A DNA stretch of 37,069 nt from Bacillota bacterium. GTDB taxonomy: Bacteria > Bacillota > Clostridia > Christensenellales > CAG-138. The stretch is from assembly GCA_023399275.1 (NCBI GenBank), contig JAEWQH010000123.1:1-37069 (forward strand), written 5' to 3'. This document shows, piece after piece, positions 1 to 8,708 of this stretch; within the stretch, counting starts at the first letter, position 1, and each line of letters opens with the position of its first letter. Made by a program: the position numbers and the translations under genes. Below the pieces are notes generated by a model. That model worked only from the letters and a program-made list of their open reading frames with translations, was not told the DNA's origin and did not search any database.

Positions 1-128
1 GTCGTGGCCCCGTCGCCGGTCAGATCCCACAGATACGGCGCTTCTTCCGCCGCGGCCGGCGCGGCGGGAAACGCCGCGATCAGCATCAGCAGCGGCAGCA
101 GGCCTTTGAGTATGGTTCTCTTCTTCAT
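1..128 (-). CDS. Exported protein of unknown function, N-terminal fragment
   Basis: Only the first 42 codons lie in the window; the gene runs off the left edge. The start ATG is at 128 and is followed by MKKR and a hydrophobic stretch (GLLPLLMLIAAF), then PAAPAAA before EEAPYLWDLTGDGAT. This is a typical Sec signal peptide with a likely signal peptidase I site after an Ala-rich motif. No lipobox Cys is visible, so the product is probably secreted or wall-associated. The ribosome binding site is weak (GAGAACGACG upstream). Nothing in the visible part identifies the family. Confidence 0.65.
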   Translation of the reverse strand, partial: MKKRTILKGLLPLLMLIAAFPAAPAAAEEAPYLWDLTGDGAT

Positions 129-283
129 CCGGGCAGCGTCGTTCTCTTCGTTAATTAATACCGGCTCCGGCGGAGGGACTGCCGTGCCGCCGTTCCCGCG
201 CGGACGCGGACGGCGCGTTACAATCATTTTACATCCCATCCGGGAAAACCTTGGCTTTCATCATAACACGTTTTGGTTCGATG

Positions 284-292
284 TGGTAGAAT
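284..292 (+). promoter_or_regulatory. Extended -10 promoter of the GT4 glycosyltransferase gene
   Basis: TGG-TAGAAT (284-292) is an extended -10 element about 75 bp before the glycosyltransferase start. No good -35 hexamer stands 16-18 bp upstream, which is tolerated in TGn promoters. Confidence 0.4.
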
Positions 293-366
293 GAACCTAT
301 CGATACGCCCGCGCCCTGTCCGGCTCTGCGGGCGGCTCCTATTTCCGAAAGGTGTGTGGTAGTGAT

Positions 367-1527
367 ATGAGGATTGGCCAATTCAGCGATTCCTTCCTGC
401 CGATCGTGGATGGCGTGGGCCGCGTGGTATACAACTACGCGCTGGCCCTCTCCCGCCGCGGGGAGGAATGCTACGTCATCGCACCGATGGCAGACACCGG
501 CTTTCGCGGAGGGTTCCCCTTCGAGCTGGTCGACTTCATCAGCATGGAGTTGCCGCGCCAGCGCCAGTACAGCACCGGTATCCCCCAGTTGGATACGCAC
601 TATGACGCGCGCATGCGCAACGTGCCGCTGGATATCATCCACGCGCACTCCCCGTTCGTTGCGGGGCTGGAGGCGCAGCGGCTGGCCAAGCGGCGCGGCA
701 TCCCCATCATCGGCATGTTCCACTCGCGGTACTACGACGACTTCTATCAGCTGACCAAGACGGAGATGCTCGCAAATCTCGCGGTGGCGACCATCGTCAA
801 CTTCTATCAGCGCTGCGACGAAGTCTGGACGGTGAGCCAGAGCTCAAAGGACACGCTCCACGACTACGGCTATGTCGGCGATGTGGTGGTCATGCCAAAC
901 GGCACGCCGGACATCGACCCGAGCCCCGCGCGCGCAGCCGCCGCAAAGACGCGCTTCAGCCTGCCGGACGAACCGATCCTGCTCTACTGCGGGCAGATGA
1001 ACTGGAAGAAGAACATCCTACGCATCCTCGAAGGCTGCGCCTGCTACGCCCACAGCGGCGCGCCCTTTGCCCTCGTGCTCGCCGGGCAGGGGCCGGACGT
1101 GAAGTCCATCCGGCAGAAAGCGGAGGAGCTGGGCCTTGCGCAGCACGTGCTCTTCACCGGCCATGTGACAAACGAAGAAGACCTCTATGGGCTCTATGAA
1201 AACGCGGATCTGTTTGTGTTTCCCTCCCTCTACGACACCTCGGGCATGGTGGTGCGCGAAGCGGCCGCGATGGGCACGCCGAGCGTGGTCGTGCGCGGCT
1301 GCGCGACGGCGGAGCCGATCGTAAACCGCGAAAACGGCTTCCTATGCGAGGATACCACCGAAAGCCTCTGCGAGATCATCACGCTGGCGCTGAGTGAACG
1401 CGCCATGACCAAGCGCGTCGGCGCCGCCGCGCGAAAGACGATCTACCTCTCTTGGGACGACATCGCGGGCAGCACGATCGAGCGATATGAGGCGCTGGTC
1501 GAGCGAACCAAAAAGACCCCGAAGTAG
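367..1527 (+). CDS. GT4-family glycosyltransferase (diacylglycerol glucosyltransferase-like)
   Basis: 386 residues with the GT-B fold pattern of family GT4. The N-terminus MRIGQFSDSFLPIVDGVGRV matches the acceptor-side Rossmann domain of lipid glycosyltransferases related to 1,2-diacylglycerol 3-glucosyltransferase, and IHAHSPF follows. The C-terminal donor domain has CGQMNWKKN, AGQGP and LFVFPSLYDTSGMVVREAAAMGTPSVV. In that last motif the first acid of the usual E-X7-E is Asp (D-X7-E). The likely role is transfer of a sugar from a nucleotide donor to a membrane lipid on the cytoplasmic face. ATG 367 is chosen over an in-frame GTG at 352 because the family begins at MRIG and AAAGGTG (347-353) serves as ribosome binding site. 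A terminator hairpin follows. The exact acceptor cannot be read from the sequence. Confidence 0.88.
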   Translation: MRIGQFSDSFLPIVDGVGRVVYNYALALSRRGEECYVIAPMADTGFRGGFPFELVDFISMELPRQRQYSTGIPQLDTHYDARMRNVPLDIIHAHSPFVAGLEAQRLAKRRGIPIIGMFHSRYYDDFYQLTKTEMLANLAVATIVNFYQRCDEVWTVSQSSKDTLHDYGYVGDVVVMPNGTPDIDPSPARAAAAKTRFSLPDEPILLYCGQMNWKKNILRILEGCACYAHSGAPFALVLAGQGPDVKSIRQKAEELGLAQHVLFTGHVTNEEDLYGLYENADLFVFPSLYDTSGMVVREAAAMGTPSVVVRGCATAEPIVNRENGFLCEDTTESLCEIITLALSERAMTKRVGAAARKTIYLSWDDIAGSTIERYEALVERTKKTPK

Positions 1528-1531
1528 CGCC

Positions 1532-1559
1532 AACGCGCAAAAAAGCGCGTTCCTCTTTT
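1532..1559 (+). terminator. Terminator of the GT4 gene
   Basis: The inverted repeat AACGCGC-N6-GCGCGTT (1532-1551) is followed by CCTCTTTT. It lies 5 bp after the glycosyltransferase stop codon. Confidence 0.6.
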
Positions 1560-1578
1560 GATTCCGCCCGTTTTCTTC

Positions 1579-1609
1579 AAAAAACCCGTCGGCCAGCATT
1601 GGCGACGGG
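1579..1609 (-). terminator. Terminator of the minus-strand ktrB-smr cluster
   Basis: On the minus strand a bulged hairpin (CCCGTC..TGGC / GCCA..GACGGG, 1585-1609) is followed by a run of six T (A1579-A1584 on the plus strand). It lies about 40 bp after the Smr gene stop, back to back with the plus-strand terminator of the GT4 gene. Confidence 0.6.
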
Positions 1610-1648
1610 CGAACCCAAGCTTTGCGCTTTGCTTTTCTGTTTAAACGG

Positions 1649-1909
1649 CTACAGCTCCCGCAGCACCAGGTCCGTCTCGCCTTCGGAGACGGGCTCTACG
1701 CGCAGCACGCGCGGATGCGCCGCGTATGCGCCCCGCACAAGCTCGCGCAGCGCGGTTCCGCCATGCCAGCCGTGGACGATGCGGATGCGGTAGACGCCCC
1801 GGCTGCGCCGCAGCGCCGCGTCCAGCGCAATACGCGCCTGATACTGCGTTTTTCCATGCAAATCGAGGGTTACGATCGCCGCCGGTTCCACGGCTATTTT
1901 TCGTTGCAT
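1649..1909 (-). CDS. Small Smr-domain protein
   Basis: 86 residues made up of a single Smr domain, the fold found at the C-terminus of MutS2 and in stand-alone Smr proteins. Diagnostic motifs are LDLHGKTQYQARIALDA near residues 14-30, and RIRIVHGWHGGTALRELVR, which carries the HGxGxG-like signature in altered form (HGWHGG). Stand-alone Smr proteins act as nucleases or RNA-binding proteins. The chosen ATG (1909) has GGGTGG 8 nt upstream; an in-frame GTG at 1921 is an alternative. It lies 39 bp after the acyltransferase gene and is probably cotranscribed with it. The substrate is unknown. Confidence 0.75.
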   Translation of the reverse strand: MQRKIAVEPAAIVTLDLHGKTQYQARIALDAALRRSRGVYRIRIVHGWHGGTALRELVRGAYAAHPRVLRVEPVSEGETDLVLREL

Positions 1910-1948
1910 CCGCCTATCCACCCGCTTTCGCGCCTCCGGGCTGCGCCG

Positions 1949-3238
1949 CTATGCGCCGGCGTCCGCCCAGGGGAAATTTTTCCACTCGCCGCCGTGCATG
2001 CGGTGCAGCTCCTCCGTTGCGAGCAGCCACTTTGCCACGCTCTCCGTCTCGGGATAAAACTCGTAAAACTCGCCCTCGAAGAACGTATAGATGCGCGAGA
2101 CGTCCGTACACATACCGTAGGTCGGCAGAAGCTGCGGCTCCAGGCGGAAGGTGAACGCCTCCCCGTCCTTCGTGCCCGCATAGGTCAGCCCGCCGTGGTC
2201 GAGGCGGATCTCCCCCTCGCCTACGACGATACTCGTCGCGAGCTTTTTCAGCGGTTTGTACTTGGGCAGCACGCCTAGGCGCACCCGCTCCACCATCGAA
2301 AATGCGGGATCGAGCAGCGCGCGGCGAACAAGCCGCCTCTCTTCATCAAACCAGCGCTTCGGCGTATCCGGCAGCACGCAGGATGCGTCGAGCGGCGCGA
2401 GATGATAGTCCGCCTCGACACGCGCGCCGTTGCCGCAGGCGAGGCAGCGGATCACATCCCCTTCGCCACGCATGGAAAACTCCTTTCCGCAGCGCGGGCA
2501 GCGGTAGAGCAGCGTGTGCATCCCGTGCGCGATCCGGCCGCGCCCGTCGTAGCGGATGCGCGCGGTTTTGTTCCACTCGTAGTCATCGTTTTGAATGGCG
2601 GCGTCCAGCGCACGCTGGATCTCGTCCGCATCCATCCCCTTGAGCTGCTCCGGCGAAAAGAGCAGGTCGATGGTCACGTGCACTTCGCCCGGCCGCTCAT
2701 CGAGGCAGTATTTCGGGCTCGTGAGATAGCCGCCCGAGATCTTGCTGACGTAGACCGGCACGCAAAAGTGCTTGAGAAGCTTTCCGCTGCCGATGGCGCA
2801 CGGCTGGTTTCCGCCGCCGATGCTGCTCATGCCCTCGGGAAACAGGATCACGCGCCCGCCGGAGCGCAGAATCCGCGCGATCTCCTTGATGGTGTAGATA
2901 TCCGGCGTGAAATTCTTCTTGGGTATGATCTGCAGCATGCAAAAGATCAGCGCGAGGTGAGAGCGGAAAAACTCGTTGTACCCGGCGACGAAGCTGAGCG
3001 TATCCGGCAGCAGTACCACGCCCGTGAAGATATAATCCAGCCGGGACGCGTGGTTGCTGACCAGAATATACGGCCCCTTGCACTTGCGCGGGTCGTTTCG
3101 AATCTCCGCCTTGACGCCGAGCTTTTTAAAATTGAGCAGCCGCCAGAGATAGCCGAGCGCACAGTAGACCAGCACGGGCGGTTTTTTGAGCTTTCGCGCG
3201 TGCAGCCGCTGCGCCAGCGTTTTTCGATCCTTTGCCAT
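1949..3238 (-). CDS. PlsC-like 1-acylglycerol-3-phosphate acyltransferase with C-terminal zinc ribbon
   Basis: 429 residues. The first 210 form a PlsC/LPLAT domain: acyltransferase motif I NHASRLD (H63, D68; HX4D) and motif III FPEG (133-136). Such enzymes acylate lysophosphatidate or a similar glycerolipid at the membrane. After about residue 245 comes a zinc-ribbon knuckle, CPRC (C247, C250) and CLAC (C265, C268), then about 160 residues I do not recognise. A plain PlsC is about 200-250 residues, so the long C-terminal extension is unusual. The start ATG has AGGGGG 6 nt upstream; the reading frame extends further but only through ktrA sequence. It sits 40 bp after ktrA. The acyltransferase call is firm; the role of the tail is not known. 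Confidence 0.85.
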   Translation of the reverse strand: MAKDRKTLAQRLHARKLKKPPVLVYCALGYLWRLLNFKKLGVKAEIRNDPRKCKGPYILVSNHASRLDYIFTGVVLLPDTLSFVAGYNEFFRSHLALIFCMLQIIPKKNFTPDIYTIKEIARILRSGGRVILFPEGMSSIGGGNQPCAIGSGKLLKHFCVPVYVSKISGGYLTSPKYCLDERPGEVHVTIDLLFSPEQLKGMDADEIQRALDAAIQNDDYEWNKTARIRYDGRGRIAHGMHTLLYRCPRCGKEFSMRGEGDVIRCLACGNGARVEADYHLAPLDASCVLPDTPKRWFDEERRLVRRALLDPAFSMVERVRLGVLPKYKPLKKLATSIVVGEGEIRLDHGGLTYAGTKDGEAFTFRLEPQLLPTYGMCTDVSRIYTFFEGEFYEFYPETESVAKWLLATEELHRMHGGEWKNFPWADAGA

Positions 3239-3278
3239 GGGAACCCCCTGTCGTGTTTCTTCCGCGTTTGCGCGCCGG

Positions 3279-3923
3279 TCAGCCGAAGCGCTCCAGACTC
3301 GCGTCGTCGCCCAGCAGATAGATCGAGTCCCCCGCCTGAAACGGTTCGTTTGCGTCGATGTTGACCGAGACGCGCCCGTCCCGCCGCAGCGCGATGATGG
3401 AGACGCCGTAGCGGCTGCGCACGTTGAGCTGCGCGGGCGAGCGGCCCACCCAGCCCTTTGGGATCTCGACCTCGTGAATGCTGTAATCTTCGGTGAGATC
3501 CAGCGCGTCCAGCACGCCGTGGGACACCAGCGCGCGCGCAAGGCGGATGCCCCCGTCGTGCTCGGGCTGCACCACGCGGTCCGCGCCGGTCTTGATCAGC
3601 AGCTTCTGGTGCAGATCGTCCTGCGCCTTGGCGACGATCTGCCTTGCTCCCATCTCGCGGCAGAGCACGGTGGTGAGCACCGAGGCGCGGATATCATCCC
3701 CGATGCAGATGATCACGCTGTCAAAGTTGCGAACGCCGAGCTGCGAAACCGCGCGCTCGTCCGTCGTATCCGCCTGCACGGCGTGCAGCACGCTGTCCTT
3801 GATCGCGTCCACATAATCCGCCCGCCTGTCTACCGCAAGCACCTCGTGTCCCAGCGTCGTGAGCATGCGCGCCGTGCTCTGGCCAAAGCGGCCCAGCCCG
3901 ATGATCAGAAAACTCTTGCTCAT
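3279..3923 (-). CDS. ktrA: KtrA/TrkA-type potassium uptake regulatory subunit
   Basis: 214 residues with the RCK layout. An N-terminal Rossmann domain, MSKSFLIIGLGRFGQSTARM, carries GxGxxG (9-14) and an acidic residue at the end of strand 2 (LAVD), so it should bind ATP/ADP or NAD(H). The C-terminal RCK_C domain (about 135-214) includes VGRSPAQLNVRSRYGVSIIAL and the usual end DSIYLLGDDASLERF. KtrA forms a cytoplasmic ring that gates KtrB. The start at 3923 matches family starts and has AAAGGA upstream; an in-frame ATG at 3965 lacks a ribosome binding site. It follows ktrB by 48 bp, which supports a two-subunit Ktr system. Confidence 0.93.
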   Translation of the reverse strand: MSKSFLIIGLGRFGQSTARMLTTLGHEVLAVDRRADYVDAIKDSVLHAVQADTTDERAVSQLGVRNFDSVIICIGDDIRASVLTTVLCREMGARQIVAKAQDDLHQKLLIKTGADRVVQPEHDGGIRLARALVSHGVLDALDLTEDYSIHEVEIPKGWVGRSPAQLNVRSRYGVSIIALRRDGRVSVNIDANEPFQAGDSIYLLGDDASLERFG

Positions 3924-3971
3924 CTCATAGTACCGTCCTTTGCAGTCAAAATCGTTCCGCTCCATCCGCGC

Positions 3972-5330
3972 TCAGCCGATCAGGATCTCCTCCTTGGGGT
4001 AGTGCAGCGCCGCTTCCCTTTGAGACGTCCTTTCCAGCAGCGATGCCGCAACCGTAACCAGTCCGACGCGGCCGACATACATCAGCAGGATAAACATGGC
4101 GCGCGTAGCATCGGTGCCCGCGGCCGCCACCCCTGTTGAGATGCCGGCGGTACAGAATGCGCTCGCCACCTCATAGAGCTGGTTGAGCAGGCCGAGCCGG
4201 CCGACCGGCATGCTTTGCTCCACGATGGAGAGCGCCATCGCCGCGCCGAAGAGGAACAGAACCCCCAGTATCGTAATGCTCAATGCGCGCCTTACCTGCT
4301 CGGCGGAAATCGTCCGCCCGAACACCTCGGCATCCTCTGCGCCGCGCACATACGCGCGCGCCACGAGCAGCAGCGTAAACACCGTTGTGATCTTGAGCCC
4401 GCCCGCCGTGCTGGCCGGTCCGCCGCCGACGAGCATCAGAAGTACGCCGACGCCCTTGCTCGCATCGCGCAGCGAAAGCTGATCCACCGTGGTAAATCCA
4501 GCCGAGCGCAGCGTTGCGGACTGAAACAACGCGTTGACCACTTTGTCAAAGAAGCGCATGCCGCCGATCGTACCGGGGTTGTCGTATTCGATGCCGAAAA
4601 ATGCCAACGTGCCGAAGAGCAGCAAAAATGCCGATCCTGTCAGAACGAGTTTGCTGTGCAGCCGGAGGCGGCGGGCATCCCGCGTACCCCGCACATCGAG
4701 AATGACCGCAAACCCGAGCCCTCCCGACACAATCAGCGCCAGAATGACGAGCAATACATATGGATCTGCACTGTATAGATTCAGCGATCCGCGGCCGCCG
4801 AAGAGATCGAACCCCGCATTGCAAAACGCCGAAACGCTATGAAAGACCGAAAACCAGCTCCCCTTCCACGCTCCGTACTGCGGAACAAAGCGGATCGCAA
4901 GCAGCGCGGCCCCGACCAACTCGATCAGCCCCGTTACCAGCAGCGCGCTGCGCGTCAAGCTTACGACGCCCTGCAGCCTGCGCTCGCCAAACCCCTCCGC
5001 CATGCTCATGCGATCATGCAGCGAGATCCGCCTGCCCGTAAACGAAAAGAGGATCATAGACATGGTCATGATGCCAAGCCCACCGATCTGGATGAGCAGC
5101 AGGATGACCACCTGCCCAAACAGGGTAAATTGAACCGCGGTGTCCGCCACAAGCAGCCCTGTGACGCAGGTTGCGCTCGTTGCGGTAAACAGCGCGCTCA
5201 GAAAAGGAAAGACCGCGCCATTTTGATTCGAAACCGGCAGCATCAGCAGCAGCGTGCCGGCGAGGATCACCGCGAGAAACCCCAGCGGGAGAACGCTGAT
5301 CGGCCGAATCCCAATCTTTGGCTTTTGCAT
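3972..5330 (-). CDS. ktrB: KtrB/TrkH-type potassium channel subunit
   Basis: 452 residues, a polytopic membrane protein of the TrkH/KtrB superfamily. Four pore-loop repeats with the filter glycines are visible: ATSATCVTGLL, SVSAFCNAGFD, SATLRSAGFTT and ASAFCTAGIST. GGGPASTAGGLKITT is the conserved intramembrane loop region of KtrB. It conducts potassium, probably driven or modulated by sodium, with KtrA as partner. The ATG at 5330 is chosen because AAAGGA lies 7 nt upstream (and AGGAGG further up), and because an extended -10 promoter overlaps the longer possible N-terminus. First gene of the cluster ktrB-ktrA-acyltransferase-smr. Confidence 0.94.
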   Translation of the reverse strand: MQKPKIGIRPISVLPLGFLAVILAGTLLLMLPVSNQNGAVFPFLSALFTATSATCVTGLLVADTAVQFTLFGQVVILLLIQIGGLGIMTMSMILFSFTGRRISLHDRMSMAEGFGERRLQGVVSLTRSALLVTGLIELVGAALLAIRFVPQYGAWKGSWFSVFHSVSAFCNAGFDLFGGRGSLNLYSADPYVLLVILALIVSGGLGFAVILDVRGTRDARRLRLHSKLVLTGSAFLLLFGTLAFFGIEYDNPGTIGGMRFFDKVVNALFQSATLRSAGFTTVDQLSLRDASKGVGVLLMLVGGGPASTAGGLKITTVFTLLLVARAYVRGAEDAEVFGRTISAEQVRRALSITILGVLFLFGAAMALSIVEQSMPVGRLGLLNQLYEVASAFCTAGISTGVAAAGTDATRAMFILLMYVGRVGLVTVAASLLERTSQREAALHYPKEEILIG

Positions 5331-5418
5331 ACGCCTGTCCTTTGCCTCCTCGCGCATCTGCCGCTTACGCGCAGCCCCGCGGAAGTTTCCCGCGCGCGGC
5401 CGCCGCTTCGATGCGTGC

Positions 5419-5427
5419 ATTATACCA
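5419..5427 (-). promoter_or_regulatory. Extended -10 promoter of ktrB
   Basis: On the minus strand TGG-TATAAT spans 5427-5419, a perfect extended -10. No good -35 is visible. The leader of about 80 nt is too short for a ydaO-type c-di-AMP riboswitch and I could not match one. Confidence 0.6.
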
Positions 5428-5451
5428 TAGCTGCCGGCCGTTCGTCCCGCG

Positions 5452-6873
5452 CTACAGCACCGGCTCCCCGCCGCTCTCCACGAGGGCTTCTTCGCGCGCC
5501 GGCAGCTCCGGCCGGGCGATGGGCTTAATCCAGCGCATACTGCGATAGTGCGGAAGCGTGATGATGAGTTTGGAGACGTCGTCCACCACCAGCATGATGA
5601 TATAGGTCGTGATAAACGGCAGCTTCCAGACGAGCCCGGCGAGCACGACCGCGGGCGTGATGAACAGGTAGTGGCACACGATGTCGGTCACGAGGCCCAT
5701 GCGCGTGTCCCCTCCCGCACGAAAGATCCCAACCACCTCGACATATGCGATATACCGCACCACCGCGTCTATGGCAAAGATGACCAGCAGCGTGCGCGCC
5801 GTGTGCTTGGCCACCTCGCTCAAATCAAACAGGCCGACCAGCGGATGGCGCAGCAGGATGATGGCCGCGCCGGCCAGCAGGCCGATCACCGGCGTGAGCG
5901 CCATAAACCGCCGCGAATACATCTTGGCGCGCTCGATTTCGCCGGCACCGATGGACTTGCCCACGAGGATGTTGCAGGCGTTGCACAGCCCGACGAAAAA
6001 GACGAACACCAGGCCCTCTATGGTGCGCTCTACCGTCAGCGCGGCGTAGTTATCCGTACCCATGCGTCCGAAGACCATGTTGACAATGAGGATGGACACA
6101 CTCCAGAAGAATTCGTTGAGCAGCACCGGCAGCGCACGCCCCCAAAATGGCTTGAAAAAGCCCTTCAGCGCAAAGACGCTCCGAAGCGGCGCGATGACGA
6201 CGGTCTTTCGCACCCAGGAGATGATCAGCATCAAAACCGGATTGATCAGCGCGGAGATCGCCGTCGCCAACCCCGCGCCGGCAACGCCCATCGCCGGCAG
6301 GCCGAGCGCGCCGAAGATGAGCGCATAGTTGAGCACGGCGTTCAAGGCGGCGCAGATGCCGCTGGTGACCATCGGGATCTTCACCTGCTCCGTGCAGCGC
6401 AGCATGGTGGAGACGGCCAGATTAACCGTCAGCGAAAGATACGAAATGCACGCAAAACGCAGATATTTCGCCCCTTCCGCAATCAGCGCCGGATCATCGG
6501 TAAACAACCCCATCACCTGCGCCGGGTACAGCCCTACGCCAAGCGTAAAGACAAGCCCGAGCGGCACCATGAAGAGCAGCATCATGCCGTAGGTGCGCAG
6601 GATACCCGCGCGGTTGTCCGCGCCGTGATACTGCGCAACGAAGACCGACGCGCCGCTGGACATGCCGAATGCCAGCAGCTCTACAAAAAACGAAGCCCAC
6701 CCCGCCAGCCCGACCGCGGCGATGGATACATCCCCCAGGCGGCCGACCATGAGCGTGTCGACGAGGCGAAACGAGGTCATCAGCAGGTTTTGCAGCGCGA
6801 TGGGTATGATCAGCGGCAGTGCGACCGACCAAAAAGCGCGGTCAAACATCTCCGTGATTCGTCTCTTAAGCAT
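5452..6873 (-). CDS. MATE-family efflux transporter
   Basis: 473 residues, the usual length for MATE (NorM/DinF/MepA) exporters, with about 12 hydrophobic segments in two similar halves. The N-terminus has the family pattern: IPIALQNLLMTSFRLVDT, MVGRLGDVSIAAVGLAGW, then VFVAQYHGADN. MATE proteins export cationic drugs or metabolites in exchange for sodium or protons. The start has a strong GGGAGAGGGGGG ribosome binding site. It lies 92 bp after the unknown membrane protein gene on the same strand and may be read from the mnmG promoter. The substrate cannot be predicted. Confidence 0.93.
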   Translation of the reverse strand: MLKRRITEMFDRAFWSVALPLIIPIALQNLLMTSFRLVDTLMVGRLGDVSIAAVGLAGWASFFVELLAFGMSSGASVFVAQYHGADNRAGILRTYGMMLLFMVPLGLVFTLGVGLYPAQVMGLFTDDPALIAEGAKYLRFACISYLSLTVNLAVSTMLRCTEQVKIPMVTSGICAALNAVLNYALIFGALGLPAMGVAGAGLATAISALINPVLMLIISWVRKTVVIAPLRSVFALKGFFKPFWGRALPVLLNEFFWSVSILIVNMVFGRMGTDNYAALTVERTIEGLVFVFFVGLCNACNILVGKSIGAGEIERAKMYSRRFMALTPVIGLLAGAAIILLRHPLVGLFDLSEVAKHTARTLLVIFAIDAVVRYIAYVEVVGIFRAGGDTRMGLVTDIVCHYLFITPAVVLAGLVWKLPFITTYIIMLVVDDVSKLIITLPHYRSMRWIKPIARPELPAREEALVESGGEPVL

Positions 6874-6965
6874 AGCGCGTTCCCCCCTCTCCCGCTTCGC
6901 CGCAGCATATCGACGGCCGGGAGCGATCCTGCCAGTATATCAGGCAGATCCTGCGCACGCAAGCG

Positions 6966-7982
6966 TCAGCGCCCCGTCCCGCGCGCGGTCTTCGCCACGC
7001 CGACGCCGCAGAGCGCGCATAGCGGCAGCGCATCCATCCACACATCCGGTGCGCCGGCAAATGGCAGCAGTCGCGCGATCGCGCACCCGGCCAGCGCGAG
7101 CACGGCCGGCACAGCCGCATCCTCACGCCGGTAGAAATACCGCGCCGCAAGCAGCAGCAGGCCGACCGCCAGCGCGCGCAGCAGGTGCACGCGGATGATC
7201 TGCGCAAACTCGCTCATGACAAGCGCGTTTTGCACCAGCAGCGGGTTCCCCGCCGGCAGCAGCGCGCGCGCCGCAAACCACGCCGCAACGGGCAGCAGCG
7301 CCATCAGCGCCGCCGCGAGCGACCACGCCCCGCGCTTGCGTTTCGGCGAGAGCAGCAGCACGCCAAGGCCCGCCCCCGCGCCGGCAAATGCGGCGTAAAG
7401 CCCCGCCGCCCCCGCGACCGCAAATCCGGCGGAGGCAAGCAGCGCGATCCACGCGGATTTTTGCCGCACGGCAAGCGTCGCCATGAATACCCCGGCCGTG
7501 ACCAGCGCGCGGGACAGCTCGTCGATCATCCGCGTGTTGGCGCCGCGCAGGATCGGCGCGGCGGCGCAGACGAGCAGCGCCGCAAGCAGCACCCCGTCCG
7601 GCTTGTTGTCCATCTGCTGCGCACCGAGCAGCGCAAAGCAGGCCGCGCAGGCCAGGCAGAGCATCCGCTCAAACGAAGCCGTGTCCTCCGGCAGGGAGAG
7701 CGCCCCCAGGAGGGCCAACCCCGCCGGCACGAGTATGATGCACGCCGGCGAAACCCACTTCGGCAGGCGAATGACACAGAGCAGCCGCAGCGCCAGCAGC
7801 GCGCAGAGCGCGATGATCAGCTCCTCGGCAAACAATCCCCACCGGAAGGGATCGACCGTCACCGTTCCGTAGACGAGCCATGCGCCAAGCAGCGCGCCGG
7901 CGACGCCGGCGGCAACGGATGCAGCGTTGGCTTTTTTTCCGCCGCGCGCGGCGGTTTTTTTGATTGCGCTTTTCTTTTCCAA
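6966..7982 (-). CDS. Polytopic membrane protein of unknown function
   Basis: 338 residues, extremely rich in Ala and Leu, with roughly 9-10 hydrophobic segments. A basic N-terminal tail (EKKSAIKKTAARGGKKA) comes first, and KRKRG and RYFYRRED mark cytoplasmic loops. I recognise no family. The start is TTG at 7982, with GGGAG about 5 nt upstream and no better in-frame start. It lies 45 bp after rsmG and 92 bp before the MATE gene, so cotranscription with mnmG-rsmG is likely. It could be a transporter-like or polymer-handling membrane protein, but nothing visible decides this. Confidence 0.7.
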   Translation of the reverse strand: MEKKSAIKKTAARGGKKANAASVAAGVAGALLGAWLVYGTVTVDPFRWGLFAEELIIALCALLALRLLCVIRLPKWVSPACIILVPAGLALLGALSLPEDTASFERMLCLACAACFALLGAQQMDNKPDGVLLAALLVCAAAPILRGANTRMIDELSRALVTAGVFMATLAVRQKSAWIALLASAGFAVAGAAGLYAAFAGAGAGLGVLLLSPKRKRGAWSLAAALMALLPVAAWFAARALLPAGNPLLVQNALVMSEFAQIIRVHLLRALAVGLLLLAARYFYRREDAAVPAVLALAGCAIARLLPFAGAPDVWMDALPLCALCGVGVAKTARGTGR

Positions 7983-8027
7983 TCGATCTCCCGTTGTCTT
8001 TCAAAAAAGCCTGCCCGATTTCGCTTT

Positions 8028-8708
8028 TTACAGCGGCTTTTTTGCGGGCGTCCCCGCCTTGCGCGGGTATTGCTTCGGCGTTTCCCCCGTCTTGGTCAAA
8101 ATCACCAGCTCACGCGCGCCGTAATCCGAGGGGATCTCCACGCGCCGCGGGGCAGCATGCAGCGTCCGCAGCGCGTTTTCGCTCTGCATGAGTTCCGCCG
8201 CCGCGACGCCCTTGTACGCGATGCTCACGCCGCCCACCTTCACCAGCGGCAGCGTCAGCTCGCAGAGCACCGGCAGCGCGGAGACCGCGCGGGTCAGCGC
8301 CGCGTCGAACCGCGCACGGTAGCGCGCATCCTGCCCCGCGTCCTCTGCGCGCGCATGGACGCACGCCGCCGTAAGCCCCAGCTCCTTGATCACCGCCTCC
8401 AGAAACGCCAGCCGCTTTTGCAGGCTGTCCATCAGCGTAAGCCTAAGGTCCGGCCGGAGGATCAGCAGCGGCACGCCGGGAAAGCCCGCGCCCGTGCCGA
8501 CATCTATGATATCCGCGCCCCGCCCAAGATAGGGCTCCGCCGCCAGCGAATCGAGAAAGTGCTTTTTCGCAACATCCTCAGGCGCCGTGATGGCGGTCAG
8601 GTTCACGCGCGTGTTCCAATCCGCAAGCATGGCGTAATACGTTTCAAACTTTGCAAGCTGTTCCGCCGAGAGGTCGGGCCGGAGCGGCGAAAGGATTTCG
8701 GCGATCAT
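8028..8708 (-). CDS. rsmG: 16S rRNA (guanine527-N7)-methyltransferase RsmG
   Basis: 226 residues matching RsmG/GidB. The SAM-binding motif is DIIDVGTGAGFPGVPLLI, preceded by the typical NLTAITAPEDVAKKHFLDSL, and the ARAED motif follows in the Rossmann fold. It methylates N7 of G527 in 16S rRNA, and loss of it gives low-level streptomycin resistance in known bacteria. The ATG at 8708 has GGAGGG 6 nt upstream and overlaps the mnmG stop by 4 bp (ATGA), so the two are translationally coupled. In many Firmicutes this pair lies beside dnaA or parAB; here it is about 17 kb to the left. Confidence 0.95.
   Translation of the reverse strand: MIAEILSPLRPDLSAEQLAKFETYYAMLADWNTRVNLTAITAPEDVAKKHFLDSLAAEPYLGRGADIIDVGTGAGFPGVPLLILRPDLRLTLMDSLQKRLAFLEAVIKELGLTAACVHARAEDAGQDARYRARFDAALTRAVSALPVLCELTLPLVKVGGVSIAYKGVAAAELMQSENALRTLHAAPRRVEIPSDYGARELVILTKTGETPKQYPRKAGTPAKKPL

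Noticed and set aside
5331..5412. c-di-AMP (ydaO) riboswitch before ktrB
   Set aside because: The leader is about 80 nt and I could not match the conserved ydaO sequence blocks.
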